A DNA stretch of 8,790 bases from the NCBI GenBank assembly GCA_030623425.1, contig JAUXMA010000052.1, forward strand, positions 1 to 8,790, read 5' to 3'. This document shows, piece by piece, positions 1-6,111 of the stretch. The position numbers and the translations under genes were made by a program. Position 1 is the stretch's first letter. Every line of letters starts with the position of its first letter. Origin of the DNA: Rhodospirillaceae bacterium (GTDB taxonomy: Bacteria; Pseudomonadota; Alphaproteobacteria; Rhodospirillales; 2-02-FULL-58-16). The notes under the pieces were generated by a model. The model did no database searches. It had not been told where the DNA came from and was given only the letters and a program-made list of their open reading frames with translations.

Positions 1-1058
1 ATCTTGGTCTCGAAACCGCGCCGGAACTTGTCCATATGATAGGCGATGTCGGTGGCGAAATAGGTCCAGCTTCCGTCCGACTTCTTGAGTGGGCGGTCAA
101 CCTCGTCGCCGAATTCGGTGGCCCGGAACAACAACAGCGGCCGGGGTTCCCAGTCGTCGGTTTTTTTCCCTTTCGGCGGTTCGAGAACGCCCGTGTAGGT
201 CAGGCCCCGGCCGGCAAGGAACTTCAGCGCGGCGTCGACCGCTCCCGCTTCGACCAGTTCTCTCTCGGAGGTGAAGACATCGAACTCCACCCCAAGCACC
301 GCAAGGTTCCCGCGAACGAGGTCCATCATCTCGGCGGTGGAAAAACGGACCAGAAACTGGAGATTTTCCGCATCATCAACGTCCAGCCGCCCTGCTCCGA
401 ACTGGCTGGCCAGTTTCTCCCCCACCGGCATCAGGTACTCCCCTGGGTAAAGACCTTGCAGGGCTTCTTCGTCGAGTTCGACCATGCCCAGCGCTTCGCC
501 GGCGCGCGCCGCCGCCGACCTCGCCAGCATTTCCACCTGCGCGCCGGCGTCGTTGACGTAGTATTCACGGGTGACGTCGAATCCCGCCTTCTCCAGCAGC
601 GAGGCCAGGGCGTCGCCGACGACGGCGCCGCGTCCGTGGCCGACATGCAAGGGTCCGGTGGGATTGGCGGAGACGAATTCGACGTTGACCTTGCGCCCAC
701 GGCCCAAGCCGGAATCGCCATAGGCCGGCCCGGCCGTCAGGATTTCCGCCAGTCGTTGCCGCCAAAACGAATCCTCCAGCCGTATGTTGATGAAACCGGG
801 GCCGGCGATTTCGGTTGCGGCGACGGAATCCAAGTCGTCCAAACGCCTGGCCAGCCGCGCCGCCAAATCCTTTGGCTTCATTGCCGCCGGCTTGGCCAGG
901 ACCATGGCGGCGTTGGTGGTGATGTCGCCCAACCCTTCCCCGCGCGGCGGCTCCACCGTCACCCGCGTTGTATCCAGACCGGTCGGTATGAACCCTTCGG
1001 CGGCCAATTCCCCGATGATGTCGGCCAGACGATCGCGGAAATGGTGGAACAGGTTCAT
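1..1058 (-). CDS. argS: Arginyl-tRNA synthetase, C-terminal part cut off by the window edge
   Basis: Class I aminoacyl-tRNA synthetase that charges tRNA-Arg with arginine in the cytoplasm, using ATP. Reading the minus strand from the ATG at 1058 gives about 352 open codons with no stop before the edge. The N-terminus ([15 protein letters not shown]) matches the start of the ArgS N-terminal tRNA-recognition domain. Residues about 126-150 carry the family signature [19 protein letters not shown], with the HIGH-type ATP-binding motif as HVGH at 138-141, followed by [10 protein letters not shown] near 165. Further on, [16 protein letters not shown] is also typical of ArgS. The KMSK-equivalent loop and the anticodon-binding domain lie outside the window. 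The gene starts 4 bp after the dgt stop, so the two are probably cotranscribed. No frameshift is seen. The family call is very secure. Confidence 0.96.
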   Translation of the reverse strand, partial: MNLFHHFRDRLADIIGELAAEGFIPTGLDTTRVTVEPPRGEGLGDITTNAAMVLAKPAAMKPKDLAARLARRLDDLDSVAATEIAGPGFINIRLEDSFWRQRLAEILTAGPAYGDSGLGRGRKVNVEFVSANPTGPLHVGHGRGAVVGDALASLLEKAGFDVTREYYVNDAGAQVEMLARSAAARAGEALGMVELDEEALQGLYPGEYLMPVGEKLASQFGAGRLDVDDAENLQFLVRFSTAEMMDLVRGNLAVLGVEFDVFTSERELVEAGAVDAALKFLAGRGLTYTGVLEPPKGKKTDDWEPRPLLLFRATEFGDEVDRPLKKSDGSWTYFATDIAYHMDKFRRGFETK

Positions 1059-1062
1059 GGAT

Positions 1063-2229
1063 TCAGGACGTCCGCGCCCGCAGGTCGAAGAGCTGGCGGT
1101 GTTCGTCCAGCGCGAAACGGTCGGTCATGCCGGCGATGTAATCGGCGACCAGTTGCGCCGTCGCTTCCGAGCCCGCGTCTCCGGCCTCGTCGCGCCATTC
1201 GCTGGGCAGGCATTCCGGTTCCGACAGTAAAAGGCGAAAGAGCTCCTTGACCACCCGGCGGGCTTTGCTGCACATGCGGTTGAGCCGGTAATGACGGTAC
1301 ATGTTATCGAACAGGAAGGCTTTCAGCGCCCGGTCGTTCTCCCGCATGGTCGCGGAAAATCCGGCGACCGGACCGCCCAAGGCGCGGATGTCGGCGGCGG
1401 TTTCCGGTTTGGCCTCGGCGATCCGCCGCCCGGTTTCCTCCAGCGCATCCGTGACCATGGCCCCGATCATGCGGCGGACGGCCTCGAAAATCAGCCGCGA
1501 TTCGTCGAGGCCGGGATGGTCGCTCCGGACCTCGGCAAAGATCGGCCCGACCAGGGCCACGTCGGCGAGATCGCCGGTGGTGAACAGCCCGGCCCGCAGT
1601 CCGTCGTCGATGTCGTGGTTGTTGTATGCGATATCGTCGGCCAGCGCCGCCACCTGCGCCTCGGCGCCGGCGTAAGTGTGCGTTTCCAGGTCATGCAGCT
1701 CCCCATATTCGGCGATGGCGCGCGGCAGGGGTTGGGACAGGGAGCCGTTGTGCTTGATCACGCCCTCCAGTGTTTCCCAGGTCAGGTTGAGGCCGTCGAA
1801 ATCGGCGTAGCGGCGCTCGAGCCGGGTGACCACGCGCAGGCTCTGGGCGTTGTGATCGAAGCCGCCGAAAGGCTCCATCATTTCATTGAGAGCCTCCTCG
1901 CCGGCGTGACCGAAGGGCGGATGCCCGAGGTCGTGGGCCAGCGCCAGGGCTTCGGCCAAGTCCTCGTTGAGACGGAGATAACGGCAGACCGAACGGGCGA
2001 TCTGCGCCACCTCCAGGCTGTGGGTCAACCGGGTGCGGAAGTAATCGCCTTCATGGTTGACGAAAACCTGGGTCTTGTATTCGAGCTTGCGAAAGGCGGC
2101 GGAATGGATGATGCGGTCACGGTCGCGCTGAAAACAGCCGCGGGTGGCGCTTTCAGGCTCCTTGAAAAGACGGCCGCGGCTGGCGCCGTCATGGCAGGCA
2201 TAAGGGGCAAGATGATGGTCGGCGGCCAT
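1063..2229 (-). CDS. dgt: Deoxyguanosinetriphosphate triphosphohydrolase-like protein (HD domain)
   Basis: HD-superfamily dNTP triphosphohydrolase, which cleaves dNTPs to deoxynucleoside plus tripolyphosphate and helps control nucleotide pools. The 388-residue length suits the shorter, non-enterobacterial Dgt-like type. Motifs in order: [20 protein letters not shown] (about 35-54), [10 protein letters not shown] (65-74, probable metal ligand H70), the HD pair in [15 protein letters not shown] (H99-D100), and [14 protein letters not shown] (197-210, last metal ligand among D198/D199). The ATG at 2229 has a modest AGG Shine-Dalgarno 8 nt upstream. The next gene downstream, argS, begins 4 bp after the stop, which suggests one transcript. 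The gene diverges from erpA. Substrate preference cannot be read from the sequence; many homologues of this type are annotated only as dGTPase-like. Confidence 0.93.
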   Translation of the reverse strand: MAADHHLAPYACHDGASRGRLFKEPESATRGCFQRDRDRIIHSAAFRKLEYKTQVFVNHEGDYFRTRLTHSLEVAQIARSVCRYLRLNEDLAEALALAHDLGHPPFGHAGEEALNEMMEPFGGFDHNAQSLRVVTRLERRYADFDGLNLTWETLEGVIKHNGSLSQPLPRAIAEYGELHDLETHTYAGAEAQVAALADDIAYNNHDIDDGLRAGLFTTGDLADVALVGPIFAEVRSDHPGLDESRLIFEAVRRMIGAMVTDALEETGRRIAEAKPETAADIRALGGPVAGFSATMRENDRALKAFLFDNMYRHYRLNRMCSKARRVVKELFRLLLSEPECLPSEWRDEAGDAGSEATAQLVADYIAGMTDRFALDEHRQLFDLRARTS

Positions 2230-2269
2230 GGCGGAAACCTACAAGGCGCGGCATTGCCAGGCAACGAGT

Positions 2270-2297
2270 TTGACAAATCTCCAAGACGGTTTACATA
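2270..2297 (+). promoter_or_regulatory. Candidate sigma70-type promoter for erpA
   Basis: The dgt-erpA intergenic region has a perfect TTGACA at 2270-2275, then 16 bp, then TACATA at 2292-2297, a weak -10 (3 of 6 matches to TATAAT). The area is much more AT-rich than the flanking genes and lies about 75 bp before the erpA ATG. No confident IscR or other iron-responsive operator was recognised. The -35 is convincing and the -10 is not. Confidence 0.45.
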
Positions 2298-2370
2298 AGT
2301 ACGAAAATAACCTGAACCCACCTTATGGGAGCTTTTGATTTTGGAAACCGAGTCTGGCATCGGTGAAAAA

Positions 2371-2694
2371 ATGATCACCATTTCGGCCAACGCCGCCAAG
2401 CGCATCTCCGAACTCGTCGGCGAGGATGGAAACATAGCTAAGATGATGCGCGTCGCCATTTCCAGCGGCGGCTGTTCCGGTTTCCAGTACGGATTCAGCC
2501 TCGACGACCAACGCCGCGAGGACGATCTGGTTTTCGAGCGGAGCGGCATCCAAGTGGTCGTCGACGAGGTTTCCCTGAATCTGCTCGACGGCGCCGAACT
2601 CGACTATGTCGAAGACCTGATCGGCTCCTATTTCTCGCTCAAGAATCCACAAGCCACCTCTTCTTGCGGCTGCGGCAGCTCGTTCGCCATCTGA
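2371..2694 (+). CDS. erpA: A-type iron-sulfur cluster carrier/insertion protein (ErpA/IscA/HesB family)
   Basis: Small cytoplasmic carrier that receives Fe-S clusters from the assembly scaffold and passes them to apo-enzymes. The three cluster-ligating cysteines are present: C35 in SSGGCSGFQYGF, and C99 and C101 in the C-terminal SSCGCGSSFAI. The GGCSGFQYGF and GCGSSF contexts favour ErpA over SufA or IscA; there is no isc or suf operon in view. The ATG at 2371 gives 107 residues. It has a GGTGA only 4 nt upstream. A TTG at 2341 in the same frame has a better-placed GGGAG (2327-2331, 9 nt spacing) and would give 117 residues, closer to the length of E. coli ErpA (114 as I recall it). The start is therefore uncertain while the gene is not. 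It stands alone on the plus strand, divergent from dgt and convergent with yciA. Confidence 0.92.
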   Translation: MITISANAAKRISELVGEDGNIAKMMRVAISSGGCSGFQYGFSLDDQRREDDLVFERSGIQVVVDEVSLNLLDGAELDYVEDLIGSYFSLKNPQATSSCGCGSSFAI

Positions 2695-2718
2695 GAGCGG
2701 CGGAGCGGCCGGAGCGGC
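2695..2718. repeat. Three tandem GAGCGGC units between erpA and yciA
   Basis: GAGCGGC occurs at 2695-2701, 2703-2709 and 2712-2718, directly after the erpA stop and filling most of the 33 bp convergent gap. The spacings are 8 and 9 bp. No T-run or stable hairpin follows, so it is not an evident terminator. It may be simple GC-rich slippage. Confidence 0.5.
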
Positions 2719-2727
2719 ATTCGGGGC

Positions 2728-3117
2728 TCATTTAGGCGGCACCGGCCGTTTGCGGCCCTCCTCGTCGAGGGCGACGTAAACGAACACGCCCTCGGTCACC
2801 TTGACCTGCCGCCCATCGCCGCGGCGCTGAGTCCAGACCTCCACCAGGAGGGTGACCGAAGTGTCGCCGACCCGCTGGATCTCGGTATGGCAGCAGACCA
2901 CGTCACCGACATGGACCGGCAAGTGAAAGCTCATCCCCTTGACCGCCACGGTGGCGACCCGGCCCTTGGCCCTGTTGCCGGCGGCGATGCTGCCGGCGAT
3001 GTCCATCTGCGACATGATCCAGCCGCCGAAGATGTCGCCGGAAGGGTTGGTGTCGGCCGGCATGGCGAGGCTGCGGATGGAAAGCTCCCCTTTCGGCCGC
3101 GGGTTCTCTTCGGACAT
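2728..3117 (-). CDS. yciA: Acyl-CoA thioesterase, YciA-type hotdog fold
   Basis: Hydrolyses acyl-CoA thioesters to free acid and CoA in the cytoplasm; YciA-type enzymes are broad-range and act as hexamers of hotdog folds (family knowledge). The 129-residue product carries the signature LAMPADTNPSGDIFGGWIMS (residues 17-36), followed by QMDIAGSIAA. N24 and D39 are the likely active-site residues of this family. The second half contains FHLPVHVGDVVCCHTEI and VEVWTQRR, the usual hotdog strands. The ATG at 3117 was chosen because GGAG lies 9 nt upstream and the N-terminus then aligns with E. coli YciA. In-frame GTG (3138) and ATG (3132) starts would add 7 or 5 residues and lack a clear ribosome site. 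The gene converges on erpA and diverges from parE. Confidence 0.93.
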   Translation of the reverse strand: MSEENPRPKGELSIRSLAMPADTNPSGDIFGGWIMSQMDIAGSIAAGNRAKGRVATVAVKGMSFHLPVHVGDVVCCHTEIQRVGDTSVTLLVEVWTQRRGDGRQVKVTEGVFVYVALDEEGRKRPVPPK

Positions 3118-3241
3118 GTCTCTTTTCTCCATCGACACAACATATAGTAATTTTCAAATGCTTCCCTACTTTATCATGCTTGCCTTCGCCCGACAGAGTT
3201 TTTAGGATAATCTCCGCCGGAGGCCGATTGGGATATGCGGA
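3118..3241. promoter_or_regulatory. Divergent yciA/parE control region with weak promoter elements
   Basis: AT-rich 124 bp gap between two divergent genes, so it must hold both promoters. For parE, GATAAT at 3206-3211 is a good -10 (5 of 6), but the nearest -35-like TTGCCT (3180-3185) is 20 bp away, which is long. For yciA, TACTAT on the minus strand around 3143-3148 is a possible -10 with no good -35. No inverted-repeat operator stands out. Confidence 0.35.
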
Positions 3242-5281
3242 ATGAACGACCTTTTTGACCTGGCGGAGGAACGGGCCACCGGCACGGCGGCGGCCGGGAA
3301 ACCGAAACCCAAGCCGCCGGCGGCCCGGCAACGGGACTATTCCGCCAAGGACATCGAAGTCCTCGAGGGACTGGAACCGGTGCGCCGGCATCCGGGCATG
3401 TTCATCGGCGGCACCGACGAGGAGGCCATGCATCATTTGGTGGCCGAGGCACTGGACAACGCCATGGACGAGGCGGTGGTCGGGCAGGCCAGCCGCATCG
3501 ATTTGCACTTGGCCGCCGATCAAACGGTGACGGTATCCGACAACGGCCGCGGCATCCCCGTCGATTCTCATCCCAAGTTCAAGACCAAATCGGCTCTCGA
3601 AGTGATCATGACGACGCTGCATTCGGGCGGCAAGTTCGGCGGCGATGCCTATCGAACCTCCGGCGGCCTGCATGGGGTGGGCATTTCCGTGGTCAACGCC
3701 TTGTCGGACCGGCTGTCGATCGAAGTCGCCCGCGAACGCAAGCTCTGGACGCAGGCCTACAAGCGCGGCAAGCCCCTTGGCCCGTTGACGAAATCCGGAC
3801 CCGTGCACAACCGCCGCGGCACCACCGTGAGGTTTCATCCCGACCCGGAAATCTTCGGGCCGCGCGCCCGTTTCCGTCCCGCCCGGCTTTACCGCATGGC
3901 CTGCTCCAAGGCGTACCTGTTCCGAGGCGTGGAAATCCGCTGGTCCTGCGACGCCGCCCTGCTCAAGAGCGACGACGCGACGCCGGAAACGGCGGCATTG
4001 CACTTCCCCGGAGGGCTCGCCGATTATCTCGCGACGACGCTGGCCGACCGCCAGAGCCTGACCGCCCGCTCTTTTTCCGGCGCCGCCAAATTGAACAACG
4101 GCGCCGGCAGGGTGGAATGGGCGGTGGCCTGGCCGGCCGACGAAGAAAACCTCTTCAATTCCTACTGCAACACCGTGCCGACGCCGCAGGGCGGCACCCA
4201 CGAGACCGGCCTCAAGGCGGCCCTGACCAAGGGATTGAAGGCCTATGCCGAGCTGGTGGACAACAAGCAGGCGGCGAAAATCACCGCCGAGGACGCCGCC
4301 GGCGGCGCCTGCGTCATGCTGTCGGTGTTCATCGAGGACCCCCAGTTCCAGAGCCAGACCAAGGACAAGCTGACGACGCCCGAGGCCGCCCGCCTGATCG
4401 AGGCCTGCGTCGGCGACCATTTCGATCACTGGCTGTCGGGAGATCCGGAAACCGCCGGGATACTGCTCGAACGCGTCATCGAACGGGCCGAGGAACGCCT
4501 GCGCCGAAGAAAAGCGCGCCAAGGCAAGCAGGCGGCGGCCAGGCGGCCGCGACTGCCCGGCAAACTGACCGATTGCACCCGCACCGGCGCCGTCGGCACC
4601 GAGCTGTTCCTGGTCGAGGGCGATTCCGCCGGCGGCTCGGCGAAGCAGGGGCGCGACCGCGAGACCCAGGCCGTGCTGCCTTTGCGCGGAAAGATTCTCA
4701 ATGTCGCCAGCGCCTCGGCCGACAAGCTCAATGCCAACCAGGAACTGCGCGATCTGGTCGAGGCCCTGGGCTGCGGCACGCGAGATCGTTACGACGATGA
4801 ACAGCTCCGCTACGGGCGGGTCATCATCATGACCGACGCCGACGTCGACGGCGCCCACATCGCTTCCCTGCTGATGACGTTCTTCTATATGGAAATGCGC
4901 CAACTCATCGAAAACGATCATCTTTATATCGCCTTGCCGCCCCTTTACCGGATCACCCAGGGGGGCAGGTCCTTGTACGCCCGCGACGACGCCCACAAGG
5001 ACGAACTCCTGAAATCCGCCTTCGACGGCAAGGGCAAGATCGAAATCAGCCATTTTAAGGGACTCGGCGAAATGCCCTCTTCGCAGCTCCGGGAAACGAC
5101 CATGGACCCGGCCAGCCGGACGCTGCTCCGCGTCACCGTGCCCGAGAGCGACAAAGCCGAGACGGCGGAAGAAGCCAAGGACACCGCCAAACTGGTGGAT
5201 TCCCTGATGGGCCGCAAACCGGAACTTCGCCTCGCCTACATCCAGGAGCACGCGCCGTTCGTCGAGGATGTCGACGTTTAG
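3242..5281 (+). CDS. parE: DNA topoisomerase IV subunit B (ParE)
   Basis: ATPase subunit of topoisomerase IV; with ParC it decatenates sister chromosomes. GHKL ATPase domain: EVLEGLEPVRRHPGMFIGG (39-57), Bergerat residues E69 and N73 in VAEALDNAMDE, D100 in SDNGRGIPVD, and the ATP lid TSGGLHGVGISVVNALS (139-155). The transducer domain has SQTKDKL with Q372 and K374 contacting the nucleotide. The TOPRIM domain has LVEGDSAGG (E459), TDADVDGAHI (531-540) and FKGLGEM (605-611). The end, MGRKPELRLAYIQEHA..., is ParE-like. At 679 residues it lacks the extra insertion that makes many GyrB proteins about 800 residues, which supports ParE over GyrB. The ATG at 3242 has only a weak GGGA upstream, but the N-terminal MNDLFDL looks natural. 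parC is not in the window, which is normal in Alphaproteobacteria. Confidence 0.94.
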   Translation: MNDLFDLAEERATGTAAAGKPKPKPPAARQRDYSAKDIEVLEGLEPVRRHPGMFIGGTDEEAMHHLVAEALDNAMDEAVVGQASRIDLHLAADQTVTVSDNGRGIPVDSHPKFKTKSALEVIMTTLHSGGKFGGDAYRTSGGLHGVGISVVNALSDRLSIEVARERKLWTQAYKRGKPLGPLTKSGPVHNRRGTTVRFHPDPEIFGPRARFRPARLYRMACSKAYLFRGVEIRWSCDAALLKSDDATPETAALHFPGGLADYLATTLADRQSLTARSFSGAAKLNNGAGRVEWAVAWPADEENLFNSYCNTVPTPQGGTHETGLKAALTKGLKAYAELVDNKQAAKITAEDAAGGACVMLSVFIEDPQFQSQTKDKLTTPEAARLIEACVGDHFDHWLSGDPETAGILLERVIERAEERLRRRKARQGKQAAARRPRLPGKLTDCTRTGAVGTELFLVEGDSAGGSAKQGRDRETQAVLPLRGKILNVASASADKLNANQELRDLVEALGCGTRDRYDDEQLRYGRVIIMTDADVDGAHIASLLMTFFYMEMRQLIENDHLYIALPPLYRITQGGRSLYARDDAHKDELLKSAFDGKGKIEISHFKGLGEMPSSQLRETTMDPASRTLLRVTVPESDKAETAEEAKDTAKLVDSLMGRKPELRLAYIQEHAPFVEDVDV

Positions 5282-5298
5282 AGTATTTCAAGTTCAGT

Positions 5299-5334
5299 CG
5301 GCACCGGGCGGGGGAGCGGGCCGGCGCCGTTCTT
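5299..5334 (+). terminator. Probable hairpin terminator after parE
   Basis: CGGCACCGG (5299-5307) pairs with CCGGCGCCG (5321-5329), 8 of 9 positions with one A-C mismatch, across a 13 nt loop. It is followed by TTCTT. It starts 18 bp after the parE stop. The T-run is short and interrupted, so termination strength is doubtful, but the stem position is right for separating parE from the transposase unit. Confidence 0.5.
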
Positions 5335-5335
5335 A

Positions 5336-5365
5336 TCAACATAAGTAATTCGGTGACAGCATACT
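5336..5365 (+). promoter_or_regulatory. Weak candidate promoter for the transposase, inside the left inverted repeat
   Basis: TCAACA (5336-5341, 4 of 6 for -35), 18 bp, then CATACT (5360-5365, 4 of 6 for -10). The -10 lies within the left repeat. Its first base, C5360, is the one position where left and right repeats differ; the right-hand version reads TATACT, 5 of 6. Tentative. Confidence 0.22.
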
Positions 5366-5371
5366 AATTTC
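5347..5371 (+). repeat. Left inverted repeat of the transposase unit
   Basis: Begins AATTCGGTGACAGC and ends ATACTAATTTC. It matches the reverse complement of 6070-6094 at 24 of 25 positions; the only mismatch is C5360 against A6081. It lies 34 bp before the transposase ATG. Pairing stops sharply at both ends of the 25 bp. Confidence 0.9.
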
Positions 5372-5405
5372 TTGCCTTCTCGCGCCGGCGCGTTAGGTTT
5401 GCCCG

Positions 5406-6077
5406 ATGGCGAGACTGGCGCGTGTTGTCGTTCCCGGCATTCCCCACCACGTCACCCAGCGGGGAAACCGCCGGCAAACGACGTTCTTCAACGACGATGA
5501 CTACCAAGCCTATCGGAACCTGATGGCGGAGCGGTGCGCCCGCCACGACGTCGAGGTTTGGGCTTACTGCCTGATGCCCAACCACGTGCACCTGATCGCC
5601 GTGCCCGCCTCCGAGGACGGGCTGAGACGGGCGATCGGCGAGGCGCACCGCCGTTACACCCGGAGGATCAATGCCCGCGAGGAGTTGTTGGGACACCTGT
5701 GGCAGGGACGCTTTGCCTCCTTCCCCATGGACGAGGCACACCTGCTCATGGCCGTCCGCTATGTGGAACTCAATCCGGTGCTGGCGGGCCTCGCGAAGAC
5801 CGCCGGGAAATGGCCGTGGAGCAGCGCCGCAGCCCACCTCAAGGGGGCCGACGACGGTCTCGTCAGGGTCGGGTCCCTGCTTGAACGCATCGAAGATTGG
5901 CGGGCCTTTCTCGACGGAGGTCTCGGCGACGGCGAAGCCGAGACGGTGCGCCGCCACGCCCACACCGGGCGGCCCCTCGGCGACGACGACTTCGTGGCCG
6001 GTCTCGAGAAGAAACTGAAGCGCCCTCTCGGTCCCCGCAAAAGGGGACGCAAGCCGAAAACCAAGCCCGGAAATTAG
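5406..6077 (+). CDS. REP-associated (RAYT-like) Y1 tyrosine transposase
   Basis: Single-strand DNA endonuclease/transposase of the IS200-like Y1_Tnp (HUH) family. The 223-residue product has the HUH motif as H60-V61-H62 in YCLMPNHVHLIAVP, and the predicted nucleophile Y119 in MAVRYVELNPVLAGL, the position equivalent to the catalytic Tyr of E. coli TnpA-REP. The N-terminus (RLARVVVPGIPHHVTQRGNR) and LWQGRFASF followed by WPWSSAAAH are also characteristic of solo RAYT-type transposases. All catalytic residues are present, so the gene looks intact. After residue 200 there is a strongly basic tail rich in K and R (202-220) that could bind nucleic acid. The ATG at 5406 has AGG 8 nt upstream. The final AAT TAG codons lie in the right inverted repeat. 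It faces argC tail to tail, 34 bp apart. No tnpB or other partner gene is present. Confidence 0.93.
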   Translation: MARLARVVVPGIPHHVTQRGNRRQTTFFNDDDYQAYRNLMAERCARHDVEVWAYCLMPNHVHLIAVPASEDGLRRAIGEAHRRYTRRINAREELLGHLWQGRFASFPMDEAHLLMAVRYVELNPVLAGLAKTAGKWPWSSAAAHLKGADDGLVRVGSLLERIEDWRAFLDGGLGDGEAETVRRHAHTGRPLGDDDFVAGLEKKLKRPLGPRKRGRKPKTKPGN

Positions 6078-6094
6078 TATACTGTCACCGAATT
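6070..6094 (-). repeat. Right inverted repeat of the transposase unit
   Basis: Inverted copy of 5347-5371, beginning GAAATTAGTATACTG and ending TCACCGAATT. It contains the perfect 8 bp palindrome AGTATACT (6076-6083), which the left copy has lost through its single change. It overlaps the transposase stop codon TAG (6075-6077) and ends 17 bp before the argC stop codon. Confidence 0.9.
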
Positions 6095-6102
6095 TCGGTA
6101 AC
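6084..6102. repeat. 19 bp imperfect palindrome across the right edge of the transposase unit
   Basis: GTCACCGAATTTCGGTAAC pairs at 8 of 9 positions around T6093 (only C6086/A6100 fails). The left arm lies in the inverted repeat and most of the right arm is flanking DNA. In RNA it would be a stem with almost no loop, so it is more plausibly a DNA-level or single-strand recognition feature than a terminator. The left end of the unit has no matching outer arm. Confidence 0.6.
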
Positions 6103-6111
6103 GATCATTGC

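Larger units (their letters stand above)
5347..6094 (+). mobile_element. Y1/REP-associated transposase unit bounded by 25 bp inverted repeats
   Basis: A 748 bp unit consisting only of a Y1 transposase gene and its two inverted ends (5347-5371 and 6070-6094). It sits between the 3' end of parE and the 3' end of argC without disrupting either. No target-site duplication is seen outside the repeats, as expected of Y1 (HUH) enzymes, which do not make one. Classical IS200/IS605 elements have subterminal hairpins rather than long terminal inverted repeats; paired inverted repeats flanking a solo Y1 gene are more like the REP/RAYT arrangement. Whether it is mobile now cannot be told from one copy. 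Confidence 0.7.

Noticed and set aside
36..1250. A 404-codon plus-strand open frame across argS
   Set aside because: It lies antisense to argS, which has clear family motifs; its sequence shows no domain and crosses the argS/dgt junction.
1291..2298. A 335-codon plus-strand open frame across dgt
   Set aside because: Antisense shadow of dgt, whose HD motifs are intact. No recognisable domain or plausible ribosome site.
2744..2757. GGCCG-TTTG-CGGCC hairpin near the end of yciA
   Set aside because: It lies within the yciA coding sequence, has a stem of only five pairs and no following T-run, so it is not a credible terminator.
2903..5251. A 782-codon open frame on the minus strand antisense to parE
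   Set aside because: The parE frame carries every GHKL and TOPRIM motif. The antisense frame has low-complexity G/A/R/Q-rich composition and no recognisable domain, and such long frames are common opposite GC-rich genes.
5339..5347. ACATAAGTA occurs here and at 2293-2301 upstream of erpA
   Set aside because: A 9-base match in two AT-rich intergenic stretches can easily be chance; no extension of similarity on either side.
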